Shown here in pieces: positions 40,081-49,319 of a stretch of DNA of 53,624 nt. A program made the translations under genes and the position numbers. The stretch is from NCBI GenBank assembly GCA_003555025.1, contig PWHV01000031.1, positions 1-53,624 of the forward strand, given 5' to 3'. Positions within the stretch are counted from its first letter, which is position 1, and each line of letters begins with the position of its first letter. This DNA is from Methanomassiliicoccaceae archaeon (lineage in GTDB: Archaea > Thermoplasmatota > Thermoplasmata > Methanomassiliicoccales > Methanomethylophilaceae). The notes under the pieces were generated by a model. That model ran no database searches, had not been told where the DNA came from, and worked only from the letters and a program-made list of their open reading frames with translations.

Positions 40081-41262
40081 ATGAGGGTAATCATATACAC
40101 CGGCAAGGGCGGAGTGGGGAAGACATCCGCGGCCGCAGCCACCGCGAGGATGGCGGCCCGGATGGGGTACCGCACCATGGTGATGAGCACCGATGCGGCG
40201 CACTCCCTCTCTGATTCTCTGGAGACCAATCTGTCCGGGCACATCCAGACCGTGGACGAGAACCTCGACGCCATCGAGATAGACGTCATCGAGGAGATGG
40301 AGACCCGCTGGAAGGAGATCGAGATGTACGTGACCGACCTGCTGCGGGCCCAAGGCCAGGAATCGCTGTCGGCGAAGGAGCTGGCGGTCCTGCCGGGCAT
40401 GGAGCTGATGTCGGCGCTGTTCTATCTCTGGGACTTCGAGCAGAACGAAAGGTATGACGTGGTGATCATGGACACCGCCCCCACCGCCGAGACCCTGCGG
40501 CTGCTCAGCTTCCCTGACGTCTCCCGCTGGTACATCGACAAGCTCTACACACTTGTACGTCGGATGATGTCCATGGCCAGGAACACCGTCGGCCGCATGG
40601 TGGACGTCCCCATGCCCACTGATGGTTTCCTGACGAGCATGCAGAACATCAGCGAACGGATGATCTCCGTCCGCACTCTCATACAGGACCCTGATAGGAC
40701 GACCATCAGGCTGGTGGTCAACCCAGAGCGCATGGTCATCAACGAGACCAAGCGCGCTTACACCTACATGTGCCTCTACGGCATGACCGTCGAGTGCCTG
40801 GTCCTGAACCGCCTCATCCCCGAGGAGGAGTGCAGCGGATACTTCAAGACGAAGATCGAGGAGCAGGAGCGCTACGTGAAGATGATCCACGAGGCCTTCG
40901 ACCCCATGACCATACTGAACTCTTACCAGATGCCCACCGAGCTGGTGGGGCCGGAGAGGCTGGACGACCTGGCGGACATGCTCTTCGACGGGGACGACCC
41001 CACGCAAATATACTCCCGGGAGAGTCCGATGAAGTTCTGGGCCGAGGAGGGGGCCAACGTGATGTCCCTGGTCCTGCCGTTCTCCGAGAAGGGGGAAGTG
41101 GAATTATATAATAAAGAAGGAGATAGTCTAATCGTGCAGGTGGGCAACCATCGGCGGAACATCACTCTGCCGCTTTCCTTGGCCCGGGCAGACATGCTCG
41201 GGGCGGAACTGAAGGACGGCCGCCTGCAGATAAGGTTCGAGAAAGGTGATACCGATGTCTAA
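40081..41262 (+). CDS. Get3/ArsA-family ATPase
   Basis: A 393-residue single-unit ATPase: MRVIIYTGKGGVGKTSAAAATA is the deviant Walker A, MSTDAAHSLSDSL switch I, VVIMDTAPTAETLRLL switch II, and LVVNPERMVINETKRA the A-loop region. Homologs are TRC40/Get3, which insert tail-anchored proteins, or ArsA, the arsenite pump ATPase. No ArsB is near, so a Get3-like targeting role is likelier. The C-terminal ~90 residues form a small beta domain. First gene of a tightly overlapping five-gene run; a CTTTTTAATA box lies about 33 nt upstream. Confidence 0.88.
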   Translation: MRVIIYTGKGGVGKTSAAAATARMAARMGYRTMVMSTDAAHSLSDSLETNLSGHIQTVDENLDAIEIDVIEEMETRWKEIEMYVTDLLRAQGQESLSAKELAVLPGMELMSALFYLWDFEQNERYDVVIMDTAPTAETLRLLSFPDVSRWYIDKLYTLVRRMMSMARNTVGRMVDVPMPTDGFLTSMQNISERMISVRTLIQDPDRTTIRLVVNPERMVINETKRAYTYMCLYGMTVECLVLNRLIPEEECSGYFKTKIEEQERYVKMIHEAFDPMTILNSYQMPTELVGPERLDDLADMLFDGDDPTQIYSRESPMKFWAEEGANVMSLVLPFSEKGEVELYNKEGDSLIVQVGNHRRNITLPLSLARADMLGAELKDGRLQIRFEKGDTDV

Positions 41263-41596
41263 TGATAAGATCGACGAGGAGCAGCAGGCCGAGGAGCAGC
41301 AGGCCGAGGAGCAGCCCTGCGGGGACGGCAGGCACGACCCCGCCATGGCGGCGAAGCAGGTGATACATGCACTCACCAGCCGCGATGCCCAGAGGCACTT
41401 CATCCATGCCGGCGTGGAGTTGGCCATGGGCATAGAGGCCATCATGCGCAGCCTCCCCGTGCCCGAACCGGTAGAGAAGATGAAGGACGCATCATCGGAC
41501 TACATGAAATTCGTGATCGAGGAGGCCTTCTGCGCCAACAACCCCTATTGCAAGCACCGCGACGAGGGCGGTGTGAAAAAGGTGGAGCTGGATTGA
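41255..41596 (+). CDS. Small protein, function unknown, in the Get3/ArsA operon
   Basis: About 113 residues. The N-terminus is a Glu/Gln repeat (EEQQAEEQQAEEQ), followed by a helical region (AAKQVIHALTSRDAQRHFIHAGVELAMGIEAIMRSLP) and a C-terminal CANNPYCKH that could bind metal. It starts inside the 3' end of the ATPase gene (8-nt overlap) and its stop overlaps the next start (TTGA). I do not recognise a family. Its position suggests a partner of the Get3/ArsA ATPase. Confidence 0.65.
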   Translation: MSNDKIDEEQQAEEQQAEEQPCGDGRHDPAMAAKQVIHALTSRDAQRHFIHAGVELAMGIEAIMRSLPVPEPVEKMKDASSDYMKFVIEEAFCANNPYCKHRDEGGVKKVELD

Positions 41597-42186
41597 GCCA
41601 AGGGATCACCGACGAGGAGGGCGCCCTGGCGGTGAAGGCGGCGCGGGAGGCCATGGAGGCCCACGTCGAGCGCCGCGACCCCGAGGTCGAGCTGCCCGGA
41701 GGGTTCCAACGCAAGGGAGGGGCGTTCGTCACCCTCCACGAGCATCCGCGGAACACCCTGCGCGGATGCATCGGTTTCCCGGAGCCGGTTTTCAGCCTCG
41801 GAGAGTCGATAATGCGCGCCGCCGCCGCGGTGTGCGAGGACCCCCGCTTCCCGCCGCTTTCCCCTGAGGAGACGGACAAGGTCATCGTCGAGGTGAGCGT
41901 TCTCACCGTGCCGCAGCCCATCGAGGCAACGGCCGAGGAGATTCCAGGGACGATAGAGATAGGCAGGGACGGCCTCATCCTGGAGAAGGGCCATGCCCGC
42001 GGGCTGCTGCTGCCCCAGGTCCCGGCGGAATGGGGATGGGATGCTGAGGAGTTCCTGCGCAACCTGTCCCGCAAGGCCGGCCTCGGCTCTGAGGATTGGA
42101 GGGACGCCGCCATCCTCCGTTTCGAGAGCGCGGTGTTCACCGAGGTGGAGCCCCGAGGGGGCATAGTCCGCCGCGGGGGGCCCTGA
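41593..42186 (+). CDS. AMMECR1-domain protein
   Basis: About 197 residues: the AMMECR1 core includes FVTLHEHPRNTLRGCIGFPEP (the invariant LRGCIG), AAAAVCEDPRFPPLSPEETDKVIVEVSVLT and GLLLPQVPAEWGWDAEEFLRNLSRKAGL. The fold is known, but its biochemical role is still debated; in archaea it often neighbours AmmeMemoRadiSam genes, which are absent here. The start is a TTG overlapping the previous stop (TTGA); upstream in-frame codons belong to a shadow. Confidence 0.88.
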   Translation: MSQGITDEEGALAVKAAREAMEAHVERRDPEVELPGGFQRKGGAFVTLHEHPRNTLRGCIGFPEPVFSLGESIMRAAAAVCEDPRFPPLSPEETDKVIVEVSVLTVPQPIEATAEEIPGTIEIGRDGLILEKGHARGLLLPQVPAEWGWDAEEFLRNLSRKAGLGSEDWRDAAILRFESAVFTEVEPRGGIVRRGGP

Positions 42187-43445
42187 TGGACCTGGTGCTC
42201 GAGGGGAGGCTCTTAATCAACGGGGAGCTTACCCAAGGCTGCGTGGGCATCGACAACGGCCGCATCTCGGCGGTGAAGAAGGTGCTACGCGGCGACCGCC
42301 GCATAGACGTCGGATACCGCATAGTGATGCCGGCGGCCATGGACCCCCACGTCCACTTCCGCCAGCCGGGCATGACGCACAAGGAGGATTTCCACACCGG
42401 CTCACTGGCCGCTCTCCACGGCGGGGTCACCACCGTGCTGGACATGCCCAACACCAACCCTCCTACCGACCGTCCACGCAACCTCATGGACAAGAGGAGG
42501 ATGGTCAAAGGCTCCTCCTTCGTGGACTACGGCCTCTTCGTGGCCACCTCGATGCCGCGACGGCTGGAGGGCATGGCCCCCTACGCCGCCGGCCTGAAGA
42601 TATTCATGGGATCCACCACCGGCTCGCTGCTGGACAACGACGACGGCAGCATCCGCCAGATGATCAACAAGGCCATGGAGCTCGATCTCCCGGTCTCGGT
42701 GCACGCCGAGGACGACTCCTTGATAACGGAAGGAGAGGCCTCTTCGCTCAAGGAGCACCTGCAGCAGCGCCCGGCGGAGGCGGAGTTCAACGCCGTGCGC
42801 CGACTCGCCGCTCTGAGGGCGGCCGGTGTGAACGTCTGCCATGTGACCAGGTCCGAGGTCCTGGACATGACGGCGGCCGCCGGCATGTCCAGCGAGGTCA
42901 GCCCTCACCACCTGCTCCTCGACACCGGCTGCGGCCTTGGAAGCGGGGGGAAGGTAAACCCTCCGCTGCGCCAGCCTCAGGCCCGCGAGGCCCTGTTCCG
43001 GGCGGCGGCGGTGGGCAAGGCGACGATGCTGGGGAGCGACCACGCCCCTCATCATGTGGACGAGAAGGCGGAGGAGTTCGCCCTCGCGCCGTCGGGCGTT
43101 CCCGGAGTGGAGACGATGATGCCGCTGATGATGTCGGCCGTGAAGAGAGGCGAGTTGCCGCTGGGCACGCTGGCGGAGATGGCCTGCGCCGCCCCGGCGA
43201 GGCGTTTCGGTGTCCCCAAGGGCGCCATCGAGGAGGGGATGCTGGCCGACCTCGCGGTCTACGACCCCCGCGAGACGGAGACCATCGACGCGTCGCGACT
43301 GCATTCGAAGTGCGGCTGGTCGCCTTATGAGGGGCGGGAGGCCATGTTCCCCCGCCTGGTGCTGATGGGGGGCGAGCTGCAGCTGTCCCGCGGCGAGGTC
43401 TGCGGGGAGAGGATAGGGAGGGACATAAAGGATGCCACGTTTTGA
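42186..43445 (+). CDS. pyrC: Dihydroorotase
   Basis: A 419-residue amidohydrolase: MDPHVHFRQPGMTHKEDF carries HxH, KIFMGSTTGSL includes the Lys to be carboxylated, VSHAED-like SVHAEDDSL and VCHVTRSE hold further His ligands, and LGSDHAPHHVDEKAEEF the catalytic Asp. It closes carbamoyl aspartate to dihydroorotate in pyrimidine synthesis. The ATG overlaps the AMMECR1 stop (TGATG), and its 3' end overlaps the next gene by 14 nt. Confidence 0.94.
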   Translation: MDLVLEGRLLINGELTQGCVGIDNGRISAVKKVLRGDRRIDVGYRIVMPAAMDPHVHFRQPGMTHKEDFHTGSLAALHGGVTTVLDMPNTNPPTDRPRNLMDKRRMVKGSSFVDYGLFVATSMPRRLEGMAPYAAGLKIFMGSTTGSLLDNDDGSIRQMINKAMELDLPVSVHAEDDSLITEGEASSLKEHLQQRPAEAEFNAVRRLAALRAAGVNVCHVTRSEVLDMTAAAGMSSEVSPHHLLLDTGCGLGSGGKVNPPLRQPQAREALFRAAAVGKATMLGSDHAPHHVDEKAEEFALAPSGVPGVETMMPLMMSAVKRGELPLGTLAEMACAAPARRFGVPKGAIEEGMLADLAVYDPRETETIDASRLHSKCGWSPYEGREAMFPRLVLMGGELQLSRGEVCGERIGRDIKDATF

Positions 43446-44550
43446 GACCGAGATGCGAACGCTCAAGGGATGGAGCAGCGACTGCGACGAGCGCTGCGGC
43501 CTATGCTGCCTGTGCCAGCCTGAGCTGCTGCCCGAGGAGGAGACCTACTTCCAACGCCACCACTCCAAGGCCCTGGCGCGCAAGACCCGCCCCCACAAGC
43601 ACACCGCCCTGGCGTTGAAGAAGGGCCGCGGGTCCTGCGTGCTGTTGCAGGACCGCCGTTGCTCGGACTACGCCAACCGGCCTCATTTCTGCCGGATGTT
43701 CCCACTCCATTTCCACGTGGGCGAGAGACTCTCGGTGGAGCTGGACCTCTCCTGCCGAGTAGCCTGGCAAGAGGGCGGAGTCCCCGCCGAAGAGGAGGCG
43801 GCCCGTTTGCTGCGGAGTAACGAGGATCGCGTCGAGGAGACGCTGCGCCGCTCCAGCAGCGTCTACCAGGAGTTCCGCTCCAACTGCGAGGCCGCGGGGG
43901 TGTGGGCGGAGCCCGAGGGGCTGCGGGAACAGGTGAGGAGCCATCTGCGCTCCTTCAAGGACTTCAGGTTCCTGGGGGAGCTGATGCTCATGGCCAATGA
44001 CGACCTCGACTTCTCATTGGAGGATGTAAACACCCACCAGGCCGATTTCGAGTTGGAAGAGCTGGAGGAGGCCGCCCGCGAGGCCGCCCTCAATTCCATG
44101 GACTCCTCCGACCCGGTGGGCGTCCCGGTGTACTGCGCTCCGGACTGGTCCTGGAACCTGTACATGGCGTCCCCCGAGGGGGTGGAGTGGAAGGTCCTCG
44201 ACGACGACGGCGACCTCCAGCACCGCGGTTTCGCCAGCGCCGAGCAGGTGGGGCTGCTGCCCCTCACTCCTGAAGGGGAGGAGGAGCTGCTGCGATACGT
44301 CGCCATACTGAACGAGAGGGACAGCGTCATGGGCAACGCCTGCCACCTGGTGGACCTCTACGGTTACGCGGACCATCTCTCCAACGCCTACTTCGGCGTG
44401 CTCGCGGTGGCGGTGATGGACCTGCTGTGGCGGGCGGCCATGCTCTCGCACTTCCACGGCTACGAGATGGACCGCGAAGGGGTGCGCGAGGCCGTAATCT
44501 TCTTTGACATGGATCGCCTGGACGCTCCCACCATCGGCGCTTTCATTTGA
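43432..44550 (+). CDS. CxxCxxCC-family metal-cluster protein
   Basis: A 372-residue protein whose first 110 residues hold the YkgJ-type pattern [19 protein letters not shown], then [24 protein letters not shown] and later SCRV. These cysteines may bind zinc or an Fe-S cluster. The rest is a helical region rich in Glu, not recognised. The function of the family is uncertain; roles in metal handling are proposed for some members. Last gene of the Get3/ArsA-to-pyrC run, overlapping pyrC by 14 nt. Confidence 0.75.
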   Translation: MPRFETEMRTLKGWSSDCDERCGLCCLCQPELLPEEETYFQRHHSKALARKTRPHKHTALALKKGRGSCVLLQDRRCSDYANRPHFCRMFPLHFHVGERLSVELDLSCRVAWQEGGVPAEEEAARLLRSNEDRVEETLRRSSSVYQEFRSNCEAAGVWAEPEGLREQVRSHLRSFKDFRFLGELMLMANDDLDFSLEDVNTHQADFELEELEEAAREAALNSMDSSDPVGVPVYCAPDWSWNLYMASPEGVEWKVLDDDGDLQHRGFASAEQVGLLPLTPEGEEELLRYVAILNERDSVMGNACHLVDLYGYADHLSNAYFGVLAVAVMDLLWRAAMLSHFHGYEMDREGVREAVIFFDMDRLDAPTIGAFI

Positions 44551-44597
44551 GGCTGGCCCGACCAATAACTACAAATACTCAACTGGATATCGGCAGA

Positions 44598-44825
44598 ATG
44601 GTGACCCAAATGAGGAAACCTTTGTCGGTACTCAACCAGTCCATAAACAGCCATGTGATCGTGGAGTTGAAGGCAAGAAGGGAGTACCGCGGGGTCCTGG
44701 ACGGGTACGACCCCCATATGAACCTCGTGCTCAAGAACGCCGAGGAACTGGTGAACGGGGAGTCCGTCAGGAAGATGGACGTCGCCCTCGTCCGTGGGGA
44801 CAACGTCATATACATATCGCCGTGA
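44598..44825 (+). CDS. Sm-like archaeal protein (LSm/SmAP)
   Basis: About 75 residues: [44 protein letters not shown] is the Sm1 motif and [15 protein letters not shown] the Sm2 motif with the R-G-D-N. It forms a ring that binds U-rich RNA. ATG 44598 is chosen because ACTACAAATACTC at about 44568-44580 is centred about 25 nt upstream; the ORF from 44547 overlaps the previous gene without homology. The LSm-eL37-purF order is common in archaea. Confidence 0.93.
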   Translation: MVTQMRKPLSVLNQSINSHVIVELKARREYRGVLDGYDPHMNLVLKNAEELVNGESVRKMDVALVRGDNVIYISP

Positions 44826-44835
44826 GGAGAGCAAG

Positions 44836-45003
44836 ATGAGCAAAGGTACTCCTTCCCAGGGAAAACACAACAAGCACAAGGTACACATCCCCTGCCGCCG
44901 CTGCGGCAAGCATTCATACCACGCCCGCAAAAGCGAGTGCGCATCCTGCGGGTACGGCCGGACCGCCAAGATGAGGGACTACACCTGGGCCAAGACCCAT
45001 TGA
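44836..45003 (+). CDS. rpl37e: Large-subunit ribosomal protein eL37
   Basis: A 55-residue zinc-ribbon protein: [53 protein letters not shown], with CxxC...CxxC ligands and the typical GTPSQGK start. It sits in the 50S subunit next to the exit tunnel. It is 10 nt after LSm with GAGGAGAG as ribosome-binding site. purF starts 12 nt downstream. Confidence 0.96.
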   Translation: MSKGTPSQGKHNKHKVHIPCRRCGKHSYHARKSECASCGYGRTAKMRDYTWAKTH

Positions 45004-45015
45004 TCCGGTTTTCCC

Positions 45016-46422
45016 ATGAGCGGGCCCAAGCATAGCTGCGGGGTAGTCGGTTTCGCTCTCAATTCTAACATAACGCCTCATATATTCAAGGCGCTCCGTG
45101 TCATCCAGCACCGTGGTCAGGAGAGCGCGGGCATATCCTACTACAACGGGGAGGCCATCGAGACCGTCAAGGGCAGTGGCCTGGTGCACGAAGTGTTCAC
45201 CACCGAGACGCTTATGTCCATGACCGGCAAGGCCGGCATCGGCCACGTGCGATACTCCACCGCAGGGTCGAAAGGGAACCTCAACTCCCAGCCCATAACC
45301 GTGGAGACCCTCCACGGCAAGATAGCGCTGGCGCACAACGGCGACATCACCAACGCCGACGAGCTGCGCAACACCTACCTGAAGAAGGGATGGGCCTTCC
45401 TAACCGACTCTGACTCGGAGATAATCCTGCGGCTGCTGTCCAAGGACTCCAGCTGCTACGATGACCCCGTGAAGGCGATCAAGAACGTGATGTCGGTCAT
45501 CGACGGCGCCTACTCGCTGACGATAATAATCGGCGACCGGGTCTTCGGCGTCCGCGACCCCTACGGCTTCCGGCCGCTCTGTGTGGGGAAACTTCCGGAG
45601 GGATACTTCCTCGCCTCGGAGAGCGCTGCCGTCGACATCCTCCAGGGGGAGTTAGTCTGCGATGTCGCCCCCGGGGAGATAGTGGAAGTAAGCGAGGATT
45701 CCATTAAGACGACTCCCGCCCGCAGCAGCGGTAACAAGGCCCATTGCATGTTCGAGTGGGTGTACTTCGCCCGCCCTGACTCGGTCCTCGACGGAAAGGA
45801 GACCTACCAGGTGCGCCGCAACATCGGCGCCATCCTCGCCAAGGAGTGCCCGGTGGATGCCGACGTGGTCGTCCCCGTGCCCGACTCCGGCCGCGCCCAT
45901 GGACTGGGTTACGCTGAGGCCTCGGGGATAAGCTACGAGGAGGGTTTCATGAAGAACCGCCACGTGGAGAGGACCTTCATACTCCCAGACCAGCGGCAGC
46001 GTGAGGCCGGCGTGTCCCTCAAACTCAATCCCATACGCTCCACCATCGAAGGCCGCCGCATGGTGATAGTCGACGACAGCATCGTGCGCGGCACCACGCT
46101 GCGCAAGCTGGTGCAGATGCTACGCAAGGCGGGGGCCAAGGAGGTGCATGTGCGCATCGGCTGCCCGCCGATCATATCCCCCTGCTACTACGGCGTGGAC
46201 ATGAAGTCCCGCGAGCAGTTCGTGGCCACCAACCGCAGCGTGGAGGAGATCGCCGAGCTCATCACCGCCGACAGCCTCGGATACATCAGCATCGACGGTC
46301 TGGTGGAGGCGTTGGGGATGCCCGAGAAGGACCTCTGCTTCGCCTGCGTCAACGGCAAGTACCCCACCAGCATACCCGGGGAGGCGCATCGTTTCCAGAG
46401 CCGTTTGGACACCGGGGTTTGA
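45016..46422 (+). CDS. purF: Amidophosphoribosyltransferase
   Basis: A 468-residue enzyme making phosphoribosylamine, the first step of purine synthesis. CGVVGFALNSN after a 7-residue propeptide gives the N-terminal Cys nucleophile of the glutaminase domain. HRGQESAGISYYNG, GIGHVRYSTAGS and GYGFRPL-like DPYGFRPLCVG follow, and the PRPP loop is MVIVDDSIVRGTTLRKLVQMLRKAGA. C-terminal CFACVNGKYPT and upstream Cys residues could hold an Fe-S cluster as in Bacillus PurF. Co-transcribed with LSm and eL37. Confidence 0.96.
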   Translation: MSGPKHSCGVVGFALNSNITPHIFKALRVIQHRGQESAGISYYNGEAIETVKGSGLVHEVFTTETLMSMTGKAGIGHVRYSTAGSKGNLNSQPITVETLHGKIALAHNGDITNADELRNTYLKKGWAFLTDSDSEIILRLLSKDSSCYDDPVKAIKNVMSVIDGAYSLTIIIGDRVFGVRDPYGFRPLCVGKLPEGYFLASESAAVDILQGELVCDVAPGEIVEVSEDSIKTTPARSSGNKAHCMFEWVYFARPDSVLDGKETYQVRRNIGAILAKECPVDADVVVPVPDSGRAHGLGYAEASGISYEEGFMKNRHVERTFILPDQRQREAGVSLKLNPIRSTIEGRRMVIVDDSIVRGTTLRKLVQMLRKAGAKEVHVRIGCPPIISPCYYGVDMKSREQFVATNRSVEEIAELITADSLGYISIDGLVEALGMPEKDLCFACVNGKYPTSIPGEAHRFQSRLDTGV

Positions 46423-46463
46423 ACAGAACCTTTAATTAGAACGACTTGTTTCACCGAAACAAT

Positions 46464-46539
46464 GGGCTGGTAGATCAGTTGGAAGATCGCTACCTTGGCA
46501 TGGTAGAGGCCGCGAGTTCAAATCTCGCCCAGTCCACCA
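46464..46539 (+). tRNA. tRNA-Ala (GGC)
   Basis: Acceptor GGGCTGG/CCAGTCC, anticodon stem CTACC/GGTAG, loop TTGGCAT giving GGC, T arm GCGAG-TTCAAAT-CTCGC, discriminator A and encoded CCA. No intron. A CCTTTAATTAG box about 30 nt upstream fits as promoter. Confidence 0.94.
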
Positions 46540-46551
46540 CACTCCCCATTT

Positions 46552-46908
46552 TCACTCCCCCTCGGGAGGACACGTCTCTGAACGCTTACGCATGCAACCC
46601 TCGACGCGTATGGTCTTGCCGTTGACCAATGCGTCGGCCACCTTACTCCTGGCCTCGTGCAGGTCCTTCCAAAGCGTCCGACGCGATATGCCTATGGCTA
46701 TGGCGGCCTCCTCTTGCCCCCTCCCCTCGAGGTCGACGAGCCGCAGGACCTCCATCTCTTCGGCCTGGAGAATGACCGCCTCTTGATCCGTGTAAAGGGT
46801 ACGGCATAGGGGGGCGTAACAGCGGTATCGGCCCTCGTTCTCCAGCACCATGGTGGAACGCGGCCTTCCACGGCGTCTGCGGCAGCAGCTCTTTTCAGCG
46901 GGGTTCAT
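46552..46908 (-). CDS. DUF134 DNA-binding protein
   Basis: A 118-residue protein: RGRPRSTMVLENEGRYRCYAPLC, then AVILQAEEMEVLRLVDLEGRGQEEAAIAIGISRRTLWKDLHEARSKVADALVNGKTIRVEG, the sigma-70 region-4-like helix-turn-helix of DUF134. The N-terminus is basic, and the C-terminus has a Cys pair. DUF134 genes usually sit beside NifX and MinD/Mrp genes, as here, so it is probably the local regulator. Its ATG overlaps the stop of the MinD gene upstream. Confidence 0.88.
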   Translation of the reverse strand: MNPAEKSCCRRRRGRPRSTMVLENEGRYRCYAPLCRTLYTDQEAVILQAEEMEVLRLVDLEGRGQEEAAIAIGISRRTLWKDLHEARSKVADALVNGKTIRVEGCMRKRSETCPPEGE

Positions 46909-47768
46909 CTCTCCAGCTCGGCCTCTATCAGAGGCCAGAGCGTTGAAAAGGGTTTCGCCGCATCACATTCGGTACGCGTTATGGGGACGCCGTTCCTGAC
47001 CGCCGCGACGACCCCTGGGTCGAACGGCAGCTTCGCCAGCACCCTTATTCCTGCCGAGGCGGCGTACTCCTCTATCTCCAAGCAAATCCCCTCTTCGAGG
47101 TCGTGCCTGTTTATGATAAGCATCGGCTTCGGCCCCAGACGCCGGCACACCGCCACCAGCCTCCTCAGGTCGTGAAGGGCCGAGAGGCTGGGCTCAGTGA
47201 CCGCCAGCACTGCATCGGTTCCGCTGATGCTTGACATGAGGGCGCATCCGATGCCGGGAGGGCCATCGATCAGCAGGGTATCCGCCGCGGGGTCCAGCAG
47301 CAGCGCCCTTTTCCGCACCTCGTGGACCAGCAGGCCCGAGGTCCCCGATCCGGGTCTCAGCCTCCCATGGGCCATCGCCCCCAGCTCCGACCGCGATCGG
47401 AATATGCTGCCGCTGACCCTCGGCTCCATGCTGACGGCGCCATGCGGGCAGACGAACTCGCAGACGCCGCAGCCCTCGCATCCCATCTCATCAACATGGA
47501 TGACGCCGTTCTCGGTTATGGCCCCGAAGGCGCAGCTCTCCGCGCACAATCCGCACTCCTGGCAGAGGCCAGGGTCGATGAAGGCCATGTCCAGGCTGTA
47601 GAAGGGCTCTTCAGAGTACTTCTCAGCGGGGATGAGGTATTCGAGATTGGAGGCCTCGACGTCGCAGTCGGCGAGTATCTGCGCCCGGGGATTGGTGTCG
47701 GCCAAGGCGGCGGCGACCATGGTCTTGCCCGCTCCGCCCTTGCCGCTGACGACCGCTATCTGCCTCAT
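46905..47768 (-). CDS. MinD/Mrp-type ATPase with ferredoxin insert, 1
   Basis: About 287 residues: QIAVVSGKGGAGKTMVAAALA is the deviant Walker A. An inserted 2x[4Fe-4S] ferredoxin domain follows (LCQECGLCAESCAFGAI and CEGCGVCEFVCPHGAVSM), and then LLIDGPPGIGCALMSSISGTDAVLAVTEPS. Such ATPases may load or move metal clusters. ATG 47768 overlaps the previous stop (ATGA); the longer ORF upstream is a shadow. Confidence 0.87.
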   Translation of the reverse strand: MRQIAVVSGKGGAGKTMVAAALADTNPRAQILADCDVEASNLEYLIPAEKYSEEPFYSLDMAFIDPGLCQECGLCAESCAFGAITENGVIHVDEMGCEGCGVCEFVCPHGAVSMEPRVSGSIFRSRSELGAMAHGRLRPGSGTSGLLVHEVRKRALLLDPAADTLLIDGPPGIGCALMSSISGTDAVLAVTEPSLSALHDLRRLVAVCRRLGPKPMLIINRHDLEEGICLEIEEYAASAGIRVLAKLPFDPGVVAAVRNGVPITRTECDAAKPFSTLWPLIEAELER

Positions 47769-48616
47769 ACGCCCGCCTCCATGGAATCGAGGATTTTGCG
47801 GAACAGCCCCAGGAATCTGTTGTCCCACCCGGGGATCTCCAAGGATATGAGGCCGCCGATGTTCTGCACCGACGCTATGCGCCGGTCGAAGGGGATGGTC
47901 ATGAGCACCGGCAGGCCCTTGGACGCGCAGAAGTCGTTGATCTCGTCATCGCTGCCGTCGCTGCGGTTTATGACCACTCCGGCGGGTATGCCCATCTCCT
48001 GCGCCACGCCCGCGGCGAGCTCCAGGTCATGGAGGCCGAAGGGCGTAGATTCCGTGACCAGCATACAGTAGTCCGCGCCTTTCATGGTCTCGATCACCGG
48101 GCAGGCTATTCCGGGGGGAGCATCGTATATTGCCAAGGCGTTGCCGTCCGCCATCCCCTTGGCCTTATGGATGACGGGCGGGGCCTGGACCTCGCCCTCG
48201 TTCAGCACGCCGCTTATCAGCCTCAGAGTGGGGGAGTGCTCATGCGACCGCACCACGCCCACCTTGCGGGGGATCATCGATATGGCGCCCTGAGGGCATA
48301 CGATGGCGCAACCGTTGCAGGAATGGCAGAGCTCGGGGAAAAAGGTGTGATCCCCCTTCACGACGGTCAGGGCGCCGTAGCGGCAGAATCTGCCGCAGTC
48401 GCCGCATCCTTTGCAAAGACTCTTGTCCACCTTGGGGTTTCCCACGGTCACCCCCGTCTCATCGCAATCGGAGGGAAAGAAGAGGTGGAGGTTGGGCTCC
48501 TCCACGTCGCAGTCGACCACCACCACGGGCTGGGTCTCCGAGAGGGATTGGGCGAGGTTGGCGCAGACAGTGCTCTTGCCGGTGCCGCCCTTGCCGCTGG
48601 CAATGGCCAATCGCAT
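47765..48616 (-). CDS. MinD/Mrp-type ATPase with ferredoxin insert, 2
   Basis: About 283 residues, a paralog of the next gene: LAIASGKGGTGKSTVCANLA, ferredoxin motifs LCKGCGDCGRFCRYGAL and LCHSCNGCAIVCPQGAISMIP, then IYDAPPGIACPVIETMKGADYCMLVTESTPFGLHDLELAAGVA. The two probably work as a heterodimer. ATG 48616 is preceded by GAGGTG; GTG 48625 is in frame but overlaps that site. Confidence 0.87.
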   Translation of the reverse strand: MRLAIASGKGGTGKSTVCANLAQSLSETQPVVVVDCDVEEPNLHLFFPSDCDETGVTVGNPKVDKSLCKGCGDCGRFCRYGALTVVKGDHTFFPELCHSCNGCAIVCPQGAISMIPRKVGVVRSHEHSPTLRLISGVLNEGEVQAPPVIHKAKGMADGNALAIYDAPPGIACPVIETMKGADYCMLVTESTPFGLHDLELAAGVAQEMGIPAGVVINRSDGSDDEINDFCASKGLPVLMTIPFDRRIASVQNIGGLISLEIPGWDNRFLGLFRKILDSMEAGV

Positions 48617-48626
48617 GATGGGCACC

Positions 48627-49319
48627 TCAGTTCAGCGGCGACAGTTCGCCTTCCAGGAACAGCCTGACGGCATCGGAGACCTTGCCTCCGCCCTTATAGC
48701 TGTAGGCCTTGATCCCGCTGGAGGCCATGGCGTCGGCGGCCTTGTCCCCCAGCTGTCCTGTTATGACCACCTCGGCGCCCTGGTCAGCGACGAACTGCAC
48801 CGCCCGCGGCCCCGCCCCTCCTGCGGCATCGGCCACGGGATTCTCGAAGGTGCTCGCCTCGCCGGTCTCCAGGTCCAAGATGACGAAGTACGGCGATCTG
48901 CCGAAACGGTCCTCGGCATCGCCTTTCAACCCTTCGCCCTGGGAGGTGACACATATCAACCGCGTTCCTTCCTTGGGTTTGACCTCCTCGTTGTGATGGC
49001 AGGTGCTATCTCCCGTCCGCAGCTCGCCGGCCGAATGGCGTTCAACGGCGCCGTCGGCGTCACCGCTCACGCCCAGCAGCACCTCGATGCCGTTCTGACG
49101 GAACAGCTCCACCGCCCGCGGTCCCATGCCGCCGGCCATCACCAGGTCCACATCGTGGGATGCGAGGAACAACGGGAGCTTCCCCGGCTCGTGCGGCGGG
49201 CTCTCGAGGAAGCCCTCTGACCTCACATCGCCTCCCTCATCCTGATAGAGAGCATAGCCCTGGCAGTGACCGAAGTGCTCGGACACCTGGCCATCGTTGA
49301 CGGCCACCGCTATCTTCAC
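48627..49319 (-). CDS. Double-domain NifX/NifB-like cofactor-binding protein
   Basis: A 230-residue protein with two tandem dinitrogenase FeMo-cofactor-binding domains. Domain 1 is MKIAVAVNDGQVSEHFGHCQGYALY...DVDLVMAGGMGPRAVELFRQNGIEVLLG, and domain 2 is EDRFGRSPYFVILDLETG...GAGPRAVQFVADQGAEVVITGQLGDKAADAMASSGIKAYSY, joined by a His/Cys-containing linker (DSTCHHNEE). Single-domain forms are usual. They bind Fe-S or Mo-Fe cluster precursors. It overlaps the DUF5320 gene by 4 nt. Confidence 0.87.
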   Translation of the reverse strand: MKIAVAVNDGQVSEHFGHCQGYALYQDEGGDVRSEGFLESPPHEPGKLPLFLASHDVDLVMAGGMGPRAVELFRQNGIEVLLGVSGDADGAVERHSAGELRTGDSTCHHNEEVKPKEGTRLICVTSQGEGLKGDAEDRFGRSPYFVILDLETGEASTFENPVADAAGGAGPRAVQFVADQGAEVVITGQLGDKAADAMASSGIKAYSYKGGGKVSDAVRLFLEGELSPLN